A stretch of DNA of 6,333 nt from Bacteroidota bacterium (lineage in GTDB: Bacteria; Bacteroidota; Bacteroidia; Bacteroidales; VadinHA17): assembly GCA_022711195.1 (NCBI GenBank), contig JAKLFN010000125.1, forward strand, positions 1-6,333. Direction: 5' to 3'. Under the pieces are notes generated by a model. It searched no databases and was not told where the DNA came from. It saw only the letters and a program-made list of their open reading frames with translations. Made by a program: the position numbers and the translations under genes. Of the stretch, positions 1-5,300 are shown one piece after another. Position 1 is the stretch's first letter, and each line of letters opens with the position of its first letter.

Positions 1-27
1 GCTTCTGGTTATAATCCTTTATTGGTA

Positions 28-82
28 ATGCTCTTCTCCCCCTTTGAAGGGGGCAGGGGGATGTTCTTCTCCCCCTTTGAAG
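28..82. repeat. Duplicated C-block/G-block interspersed repeat
   Basis: Two 22-base copies (28-49 and 61-82) differ only at their fourth base and start 33 bases apart. The first copy continues into a perfect inverted repeat: CCCCCTT (38-44) and AAGGGGG (47-53) around a two-base centre, followed by GCAGGGGG. The second copy loses the G-block arm and runs into a different GC-rich sequence ending in GAGGGAGGGAGG. From memory, CCCCCTTTGAAGGGGG units are abundant in Bacteroidota intergenic regions; this was not checked here. The function is unknown. The intact copy could form a short hairpin in RNA from either strand. Confidence 0.7.
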
Positions 83-230
83 AGCCTGTCCCGCTTAGGA
101 GGGAGGGAGGTTTGCTATTTACACACGCGTGGTCCCTGAACTTCCTTTTATACACATCTTTTGAAATATCCAATTTATGGAGGTAAGAGCCCTCATTACG
201 CCTCTTTCCTATAATACTCTCAAGCAACCA

Positions 231-259
231 GTCATTCTGAGGGAAGCGAAGAATTTCTT
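231..259. repeat. GTCATTCTGAG..GAAGCGAAGAAT interspersed repeat
   Basis: This stretch reads GTCATTCTGAGGGAAGCG followed by AAGAATTTCTT. It has an imperfect dyad, ATTCT at 234-238 against AGAAT at 250-254. It matches my memory of a short repeat scattered between genes in many Bacteroidota and some other phyla. Only one copy is in the window, so repetition cannot be shown from this sequence. No function is assigned. Confidence 0.5.
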
Positions 260-300
260 AATTTTATCGGACCCTAATGATAATTAATCTGTAAATCACC

Positions 301-331
301 TTTCCTCTATTGTATCTTCTTTATATTTTTG
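301..331 (+). promoter_or_regulatory. Candidate Bacteroidota sigma-ABfr-type promoter for the OsmC gene
   Basis: TATTTTTG (324-331) fits the Bacteroidota -7 consensus TAnnTTTG exactly. TTTC (301-304) lies 19 bases upstream, one mismatch from the -33 TTTG element at the usual spacing. Transcription would start near 338-340, giving a leader of about 38 bases before the ATG at 377. This is based on motif and spacing only; in AT-rich sequence such matches also occur by chance. Confidence 0.35.
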
Positions 332-376
332 GATTCGATAATCAACCTATGAGATCAAATCCAAAAAATTCATGCA

Positions 377-808
377 ATGACAGACAAATCAAAAGAACTG
401 AATTCAACTATCAGGCTTATCAACAACAAACTTCACTTCACCGGCACTGCCGGCAGCAATGATCCCGTATCAATCGACTATATAGCTCCGCTGGGCGATG
501 ACAAGGGCTATACTTCTTTGGAATTATTGCTTCTCAGCTTCTCATCTTGCCTGGGAAGCGCTATGCTTACTTTCCTTCGCAGGATGAATAAAACTATTTC
601 TGCATGTGAGATTATGTCAAAAGGAATAAGGAACCAGGAACACCCAACCGGTTTTAAATCGATACACGTGAATATTGTACTCACCTCACCCGATGTTGCA
701 GAAACCGACATGAAAAAGGTCATTGCCCTGGCTGAAGAAAAATATTGCCCGGTATGGGCAATGATAAAGGGAAACACTGAAGTTGTGACAACTTTTATCA
801 TAAAGTGA
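377..808 (+). CDS. OsmC/Ohr family protein, YhfA-like (predicted thiol-dependent peroxidase or relative)
   Basis: A 143-residue cytosolic protein with no signal peptide, the usual size for OsmC-fold proteins, which act as dimers. OsmC and Ohr reduce organic hydroperoxides with a cysteine pair. Here the two expected cysteines are present: C58 in the helix motif SFSSCLGS and C124 in EEKYCPVWAM. E49 lies nine residues before C58, matching the catalytic glutamate spacing of OsmC. The HPTGFKSIHV segment (89-98) resembles the YhfA-like branch, whose substrate is not established. I cannot identify with confidence the N-terminal arginine that completes the classical active site, so peroxidase activity is likely but not certain. 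C77 is an extra cysteine. The start ATG at 377 has only an A-rich upstream sequence and no clear Shine-Dalgarno. The downstream oxidoreductase gene begins 44 bases after the stop and may be co-transcribed. Confidence 0.88.
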   Translation: MTDKSKELNSTIRLINNKLHFTGTAGSNDPVSIDYIAPLGDDKGYTSLELLLLSFSSCLGSAMLTFLRRMNKTISACEIMSKGIRNQEHPTGFKSIHVNIVLTSPDVAETDMKKVIALAEEKYCPVWAMIKGNTEVVTTFIIK

Positions 809-852
809 TTCTCGGCCACTGAAATTACATTCATATCCTCTCTAAATTCCAA

Positions 853-2625
853 ATGATGAAAATTGCCTGCCATTTCCTTTTTCTGATCGCTATGTTCTTC
901 ATTTCGTGCAGTAATGATGATCATTCAGTACTTATTGAGGCAGAGAGCTTCACCAGTCACGGCGGCTGGGTGGTCGATCCTCAGTTTGTCGAGCAGATGG
1001 GTTCGCCATACCTGCTTGCACATGGTATGGGGACACCAGTCTCAGATGCAGAAACACAGGTTACTGTTCCTGTGCCGGGCAGGTATCATTTATGGGCAAG
1101 AACGATGAACTGGGTACCGGGTAAATGGGATGCCCCGGGCAGGTTTAAAATCGTTGTAAACGGTAAAACCTTAAAGACGGAACTTGGCACCAGAGAGGGC
1201 TGGGGATGGCAGTACGCCGGGGATATAAACATTAAAGATACAACAATTTCGCTGAAATTGCAAGATATTACCGGTTTTGAAGGGCGCTGCGATGCCATTT
1301 TCCTTGGAACGACCAAAAATGCCCCGCCGGATGATCCTGAAATTCTCAGTAAGTGGCGCAAGGCACAACTTAAAGAAGATGATACTCCACCTGAAACCCT
1401 GTCGTTCGACCTGGTGGTGGTCGGCGGAGGTATTGCCGGATGTGCAGCCTCAATAGCCGCTGCCGAACAGGGTATGAAGGTCGCTCTTATACACGACAGA
1501 CCCATCCCCGGAGGAAATGCAAGCAGCGAGATCCGTGTCCATACTGAAGGGATAACCTGGAAATCGGACAGGATAATAAGCATGCTGAACACAGTCTGGT
1601 GGCCCAACGGATCACCCGATGCTGTTTACGACGATCAGAAGCGGCTCGGCAATATCGGGAAATACCACGATATAAGCCTCTTCCTTAATTGGAGGGCCTA
1701 TACTGCATTTGCTTCCGACAGCATAATTACCTATGTCGATGCGAGACATACTTCCACAGGTGAGAGAATCAGATTCACAGCCCCTCTGTTTATAGACTGC
1801 ACCGGCGATGGATGGATAGGTTACTGGGCAGGTGCCGAATATCTCTATGGAAGGGAAAACTCAGAAGCCTTTTATGAGGCATGGGACAAGCATGGGGACC
1901 TGTGGAGCCCGCCTGTTGCTGATAACAGGATAATGGGCGCATCGTTGCTCTGGAGAACAAGGAATGCCGGAAAACCGGCTCTCTTTTCAGAGGTACCCTG
2001 GGCTATGGAGGTGGCAGGAGATTATTCAGCGATATCGGGGACCTGGAAATGGGAATATTCCGACAATAACCTCCACCAGGTCGACGACGCGGAGAAGATC
2101 CGCGACCACATGTTTAAAGCTGTTTACGGCTCTTTCCGGAATGCAAAGAAGATGGCAGAAAATGACAGTCTTGAACTGGAATGGGTCTCATACCTGATAG
2201 GAAAAAGAGAATCGCGCCGGCTCGTTGGCGATTACATCTATACATTTAATGATGAAAAGGAAATGCGTGAGTTCCCCGATGCAATAGCAATGGAAAAAAG
2301 GAACATTGATGTTCACTTCCAGCAGAAGATGAAAGATCCTTCGCAGCCTGATTTTCTCTCAGAAGCCTTGTATTATAAAGTCGATCATTATTATATACCA
2401 TACCGTTCGCTCTATTCAAAGAATATAAGGAACCTCTTTATGGCGGGGCGCTGCTTCAGCTCTTCACATGTCGGCCTCGGCGGGCCAAGGGTTATGAACA
2501 CGACAGGACAAATGGGTGTGGCCGTCGGATATGCAGCATCGTTATGTAAAAAATACAATACTACCCCAAGAGGAATATACAGGTATCATATTCCCGAACT
2601 TCGACAATTAGTAGGAGTACAATAG
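853..2625 (+). CDS. Lipoprotein FAD-dependent oxidoreductase with N-terminal carbohydrate-binding-like module
   Basis: A 590-residue predicted lipoprotein. Residues 1-18 form a hydrophobic signal ending in the lipobox-like FISC with C19 as the lipidation site. The residues that follow (SNDDH) are acidic, resembling the export signal that sends Bacteroidota lipoproteins to the cell surface. Residues about 28-151 form a beta-type module (IEAESF, GSPYLLAHG, GRYHLWART, GRCDAIFL) seen in front of similar oxidoreductases and reminiscent of CBM or golvesin/xanthan-lyase-type modules. The flavin domain follows: dinucleotide-binding GGGIAG (191-196) after a beta strand, GGNASSE (220-226), DCTGDG (315-320), GKRESRR (450-456), and a C-terminal FAD motif, NLFMAGRC (527-534). 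This fits the FAD_oxidored family (PF12831-like). Relatives are often labelled xanthan lyase, which the flavin motifs do not support. The substrate is unknown; a sugar or polysaccharide-derived compound is only inferred. Either ATG (853 or 856) could be the start, differing by one residue. The gene looks intact. Confidence 0.87.
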   Translation: MMKIACHFLFLIAMFFISCSNDDHSVLIEAESFTSHGGWVVDPQFVEQMGSPYLLAHGMGTPVSDAETQVTVPVPGRYHLWARTMNWVPGKWDAPGRFKIVVNGKTLKTELGTREGWGWQYAGDINIKDTTISLKLQDITGFEGRCDAIFLGTTKNAPPDDPEILSKWRKAQLKEDDTPPETLSFDLVVVGGGIAGCAASIAAAEQGMKVALIHDRPIPGGNASSEIRVHTEGITWKSDRIISMLNTVWWPNGSPDAVYDDQKRLGNIGKYHDISLFLNWRAYTAFASDSIITYVDARHTSTGERIRFTAPLFIDCTGDGWIGYWAGAEYLYGRENSEAFYEAWDKHGDLWSPPVADNRIMGASLLWRTRNAGKPALFSEVPWAMEVAGDYSAISGTWKWEYSDNNLHQVDDAEKIRDHMFKAVYGSFRNAKKMAENDSLELEWVSYLIGKRESRRLVGDYIYTFNDEKEMREFPDAIAMEKRNIDVHFQQKMKDPSQPDFLSEALYYKVDHYYIPYRSLYSKNIRNLFMAGRCFSSSHVGLGGPRVMNTTGQMGVAVGYAASLCKKYNTTPRGIYRYHIPELRQLVGVQ

Positions 2626-2633
2626 AAGACTAA

Positions 2634-2785
2634 GAGGTTGTCTCAAAAGTCAGTTTTAACCGCAAAGTGCGCTAAGTAAAAGCAAAGGACGCAAAGTTAT
2701 AAACCTGATATATAACACTCTGCGCCCTTAGCGTAAAATCTCTGCGTCCTTTGCGGTTAAGTATCTTCTCTTTAAAGACACCCTC
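2634..2785. mobile_element. MITE-like palindromic element between convergent genes
   Basis: This non-coding element of about 152 bases is built as nested inverted repeats. The outer ends are GAGGTTGTCTCAAAAG (2634-2649) and, on the other strand, GAGGGTGTCTTTAAAG (2770-2785), matching at 13 of 16 positions. Inside them a second pair begins with the perfect 12-base arms TTAACCGCAAAG (2656-2667) and CTTTGCGGTTAA (2749-2760). It continues inward imperfectly through GCTAAG and GCAAAG units to a loop near 2700-2717. The element could fold into one long hairpin. It has no open reading frame, and I found no clear target-site duplication. The ends resemble, from memory, those of IS1182-like insertion sequences, which would make it a non-autonomous derivative. 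Lying between convergent genes, it could also terminate transcription from both sides. Confidence 0.6.
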
Positions 2786-2800
2786 AAGGGGGCCCTTTCT

Positions 2801-4384
2801 CTACATTCCGGGAGGCATCCCGCCGGGTGTTCTCGCTGGCTGAGGCATAAAAGGTTTCCTGGGAAGTTTTTCGGCTCTCATGGCTGCATTATATGCAAAA
2901 GAGGCTGTGATAATTGCATTTATCTTCAGATCTTCCATCACCAGTCTTTCATAAGTGTCCATCACAGTATGATAACCGCGGTCGTATTCGATCTCGTCCT
3001 GAATGAACTGGAATGCAGGTAATCCGTAACGGTCAAATGACTGATGGTCGGTGCCGCTGGTGTTCCTGATGGTGACAGTGGATGCTCCCATGCTTCTGAA
3101 GGGCTCAAGCCATGCTTCAAATATCGGTCTGACAGACTCGTTCTGCTGAAGATAAATGCCCCTGTAACGTCCTGATCCGTTGTCCATGTTGAAGTATGCA
3201 CAGAAACTGTCGAAGCCGGGTTTTTTCTGACTCTTCTCAGTATCGTAAATATATTGATTCACATAACCGCGCGATCCATAGAGTCCCTGTTCCTCACCAC
3301 CCCAGAGTGCAACCCTGATAGTTCTTTTGGGTGCAATGTTCAGAGCTTTGAGTATCCTGAGCGCCTCCATCATTACGATGCATCCCGATGCATTATCGGC
3401 AGCTCCTGTTCCACCATGCCAGGAATCGATATGTGCGCCGAGGAGAACCACTTCGTTTTTCAGGAGCTTATCTGTTCCGGCGATCTCTCCGATAACATTA
3501 TAGACCTTCGGACTGGCGAAAAAATTATTTTTTATCTCAACTTCCATTTCAACGGGAACATTGTTTTTCAGAAGTCTCTCGATCCTGCCGAATGCTTCCA
3601 TCGGGATATTCAGCTCTGCCACTGGTTCAGGCGCCCCTGCAGTGTAACCTCCGCCGTTTGAACGTGGTATGTTATATGTACCTGAATTATTGAGTATTAC
3701 TGCCACACCTTCGTTCTTCAGTAGTTCTGTGACCTTTGTTCTGAGCTGCCTCTGGGCCATCATGGCGGCCATATCATAAGGTTGTCCGCCACCGAGTCTT
3801 CTTCCCTGGGATAATGACTCTTTTGTAAGTGCAATTAGCTCCTCATCGGTATATCTCGATGCCAGCGGCTCAAAGTTAATCTGGTATGGTGTTGTTGTTG
3901 CTGCAGGAATGACGACGATCTTTCCTGCCAGCTTCCCTTTGTATTTTTCTATGTCGCTCTCCGATTTTACATCAACGAGTATAACCTCGCTCCTGACAAG
4001 TCCTTTTGTACTGCCGGTCCATGCCACAGGATTACAGGCAAAGTTTGAGTAATAGGGGAGAGTCAGTGCAGCATAGGCTTTCACGTTATCCCATCCGCCG
4101 CGGCTGAAATCTCCTGCTTCTTCTATTCTTACATTCTGGAAACCAAGTTCTTCCATCTTCTTTTTTGCCCATTCGTTACCCTTGTTATTTCCGGTCGATC
4201 CGGTAAGTCTCGGGCCAGTGAGGTCTGTCAGACCGAAGGCCAGCTCTTCAATCTTTGAATTACGCGATCCTTCCTGTTTGATCCTGTAAACCATGGTGAG
4301 ATCAACAGTTTCGGTCTGGGCATAAATAAATAAAGACGTTACAAGCATCACCACGATGCTTAAAGATATCTTCCTGATTTTCAT
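2801..4384 (-). CDS. Secreted M28-family zinc aminopeptidase/carboxypeptidase
   Basis: A 527-residue exported peptidase. The chosen start (ATG at 4384) begins directly with a signal peptide, MKIRK then a hydrophobic stretch ending IYA|Q (cleavage after residue 22). An in-frame ATG at 4411 would add nine polar residues and is less likely. The M28 di-zinc site is complete: H318 in GAHIDS, D330 in GAADNASG, the E364/E365 pair in GGEEQG (general base and zinc ligand), D401 in NMDNGSG and H447 in GTDHQSF. The region before it (about 100-280) looks like the PA-type insert found in secreted M28 enzymes (EVILVDV, LAGKIVVIPA). The last 20 residues are rich in proline, methionine and glycine. Such enzymes remove N-terminal amino acids or process dipeptides in the periplasm or outside the cell; the exact substrate cannot be read from the sequence. 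The gene is transcribed convergently with the flavin lipoprotein and divergently from crcB. Confidence 0.93.
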   Translation of the reverse strand: MKIRKISLSIVVMLVTSLFIYAQTETVDLTMVYRIKQEGSRNSKIEELAFGLTDLTGPRLTGSTGNNKGNEWAKKKMEELGFQNVRIEEAGDFSRGGWDNVKAYAALTLPYYSNFACNPVAWTGSTKGLVRSEVILVDVKSESDIEKYKGKLAGKIVVIPAATTTPYQINFEPLASRYTDEELIALTKESLSQGRRLGGGQPYDMAAMMAQRQLRTKVTELLKNEGVAVILNNSGTYNIPRSNGGGYTAGAPEPVAELNIPMEAFGRIERLLKNNVPVEMEVEIKNNFFASPKVYNVIGEIAGTDKLLKNEVVLLGAHIDSWHGGTGAADNASGCIVMMEALRILKALNIAPKRTIRVALWGGEEQGLYGSRGYVNQYIYDTEKSQKKPGFDSFCAYFNMDNGSGRYRGIYLQQNESVRPIFEAWLEPFRSMGASTVTIRNTSGTDHQSFDRYGLPAFQFIQDEIEYDRGYHTVMDTYERLVMEDLKINAIITASFAYNAAMRAEKLPRKPFMPQPARTPGGMPPGM

Positions 4385-4494
4385 TTGGTGAGTTTTTGAT
4401 TTATGGGGCATAAATTTAATTAAATGGAAATTTAAATATCCATCAGGGAGAAAATGATTAACAATAATTAACTTTGAACTGAATTTTTGAGATT
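4385..4494. promoter_or_regulatory. AT-rich divergent spacer with palindromes
   Basis: This 110-base spacer separates the divergent M28 peptidase and crcB genes and must hold promoters for both. It contains a perfect 12-base palindrome, ATTTAATTAAAT (4414-4425), directly followed by an imperfect 16-base dyad, GGAAATTTAAATATCC (4426-4441), 14 of 16 positions symmetric. For crcB, TAACTTTG (4469-4476) matches the -7 consensus TAnnTTTG and would start transcription about 12 bases before the ATG, but no -33 TTTG element is present at the right distance. I see no convincing promoter for the peptidase. The palindromes may be protein-binding sites or simply a consequence of AT-richness. Confidence 0.35.
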
Positions 4495-4872
4495 ATGATC
4501 AAAAACCTGTTATTGATAGGAGCCGGTGGTTTTGCGGGAAGTATAGCAAGATACCTGGTTTCAAAACTAAATATAACGGTCAGTCTTTTTGCAATACCTG
4601 TCGGAACGCTCGTCGTTAATGTTGCAGGAAGCTTTGTGATAGGCTTTCTGATAGGAATTGCCGATAAAACGACAATACTGAGTACCGGCTGGAGGATGTT
4701 TCTGATGGTCGGGCTCTGCGGCGGTTTTACCACTTTCTCCACTTTCACCGGTGAAAATCTTGTGCTGCTGCATAATGGCCAGTATGCTGCACTCCTGACT
4801 TATTCTGCACTCAGTATTATTCTGGGATTCAGTGCAGTGTATTTTGGATATGCGATAACAAATATTCTTTGA
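4495..4872 (+). CDS. crcB: CrcB/Fluc fluoride ion channel
   Basis: A 125-residue inner-membrane protein, the usual length for the family, with four hydrophobic segments at about 4-24, 33-54, 65-90 and 98-121. Fluc proteins form dual-topology dimers that let fluoride out of the cytoplasm and prevent its toxic accumulation. The family signatures are all present: GGFAGSIARY (11-20), GTLVVNVAGSFVIG (37-50, with the pore asparagine N42) and GLCGGFTTFSTF (73-84). That last motif contains the two phenylalanines F81 and F84 of the fluoride path and the backbone sodium-site region around G77-T80. Only one crcB is in the window, consistent with a homodimer. It is followed by the DUF190 gene with a 2-base gap. 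No fluoride riboswitch is recognisable upstream. Confidence 0.95.
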   Translation: MIKNLLLIGAGGFAGSIARYLVSKLNITVSLFAIPVGTLVVNVAGSFVIGFLIGIADKTTILSTGWRMFLMVGLCGGFTTFSTFTGENLVLLHNGQYAALLTYSALSIILGFSAVYFGYAITNIL

Positions 4873-4874
4873 AA

Positions 4875-5222
4875 ATGGAAAACTCTGAATACAGCATTCT
4901 TAAAGTATATGCCAGTACGACCGACAGGATTGGCTCAAAACTGCTTTACGAGTTCATAGTGGAACTCGCCCGCGACAGGAAGATCTCCGGCGTTACTGTG
5001 TACCGCGGTATTATGGGGTATGGACTAAGCAGTCAAATCAGTTCAGCTAAATTCTGGGAACTGACTGAGAAGCTTCCGGTTATGGTGGAGATAATCGACA
5101 GGACAAACGTCCTCGATAATTTTTTCACTGTTCTGGAGCCTGAACTGCAAAAAATGAAAAAAGGATGTCTCGTCGTCATGGAACCCATTAAAATAAAGCT
5201 TCACAAACCTGGCACCAGGTAA
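4875..5222 (+). CDS. DUF190 family PII-like protein, partner of the fluoride channel
   Basis: A 115-residue soluble protein of the DUF190 family (PF02641), which belongs to the PII-like fold group and is often encoded beside crcB. The hallmarks are the opening beta strand (ILKVYAS), a long helix (GSKLLYEFIVELARDRK), the glycine loop YRGIMGYG (43-50) and the strand LPVMVEIID (67-75). PII-like proteins are usually trimers that bind nucleotides and regulate a partner, often a membrane transporter. A role in tuning the Fluc channel is inferred from context, not shown. The ATG at 4875 is preferred, lying 2 bases after the crcB stop. A TTG at 4869 in the same frame would overlap that stop and add two residues. 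Either arrangement suggests translational coupling, as there is no separate ribosome binding site. Confidence 0.88.
   Translation: MENSEYSILKVYASTTDRIGSKLLYEFIVELARDRKISGVTVYRGIMGYGLSSQISSAKFWELTEKLPVMVEIIDRTNVLDNFFTVLEPELQKMKKGCLVVMEPIKIKLHKPGTR
5207..5220 (+). terminator. Weak hairpin at the end of the crcB-DUF190 unit
   Basis: ACCTGG (5207-5212) and CCAGGT (5215-5220) form a six-pair inverted repeat with only two bases between the arms, overlapping the DUF190 stop codon. A T-rich tract begins about 20 bases later (from 5241), too far away for a standard intrinsic terminator. The tight loop would force the inner pairs open. This is a possible transcript-end structure with low support. Confidence 0.2.
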
Positions 5223-5252
5223 TCCAGGAACCCGGTCTCTTTGGTTTTCTCT

Positions 5253-5294
5253 CTTTTGTCTTTGTTCTTTTATCTTTTATCTTTTATCTTCTTT
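5253..5294 (+). repeat. Degenerate 7-base tandem array in the mutS2 leader
   Basis: Three perfect tandem copies of CTTTTAT occupy 5267-5287. They are flanked in the same 7-base register by degenerate units: CTTTTGT (5253-5259), CTTTGTT (5260-5266) and CTTCTTT (5288-5294). Only 7 of the 60 bases from 5241 to 5300 are purines, so the strand is strongly pyrimidine-biased right up to the mutS2 ATG. There is no purine-rich ribosome binding site. Copy-number change by slippage would shift promoter or leader spacing rather than the reading frame. Confidence 0.75.
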
Positions 5295-5300
5295 CTTCCC

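Larger units (their letters stand above)
1..376. other. Gene-free intergenic region with interspersed repeats
   Basis: No credible gene was found in this stretch. A 72-codon open frame on the minus strand (9-227) runs through the C-rich/G-rich repeats, and its low-complexity end (PPSKGEK-like) is simply the translation of those repeats. I recognise no family in its other half. The region carries a duplicated G/C-block repeat (28-82), a second interspersed repeat (231-259) and a candidate promoter (301-331) for the OsmC gene. The remainder is AT-rich with no tRNA or other RNA gene that I can see. The gene that lies upstream is outside the window. Confidence 0.6.

Noticed and set aside
28..82. 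CRISPR-like repeat pair
   Set aside because: There are only two imperfectly continued copies with an 11-base gap between them, too short for a spacer, and no cas genes in the window.
9..227. 72-codon minus-strand open frame
   Set aside because: Much of it is a translation of the C-block/G-block repeats, no family is recognisable, and its 3' end is low-complexity; a real gene is unlikely.
508..924. 138-codon minus-strand open frame antisense to the OsmC gene
   Set aside because: It lies almost wholly opposite a clearly recognisable OsmC-family gene and shows no family features of its own.
1086..1607. 173-codon minus-strand open frame inside the flavin lipoprotein gene
   Set aside because: It is antisense to a well-supported domain region (including the GGGIAG motif) and has no recognisable features.
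853..2625. Annotation as xanthan lyase
   Set aside because: The conserved motifs are those of an FAD-dependent oxidoreductase; only the N-terminal module recalls proteins carrying that label, and no lyase domain is visible.
3254..3661. 135-codon plus-strand open frame inside the M28 peptidase gene
   Set aside because: It lies opposite the zinc-binding core of the peptidase; its sequence is the antisense shadow of those conserved motifs.
2801..4411. Longer start for the M28 peptidase at 4411
   Set aside because: It would put nine polar residues ahead of an otherwise standard signal peptide; the ATG at 4384 gives a normal export signal.
4385..4494. Possible fluoride riboswitch upstream of crcB
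   Set aside because: I could not find the conserved pseudoknot sequence blocks, and the spacer is mostly A/T.
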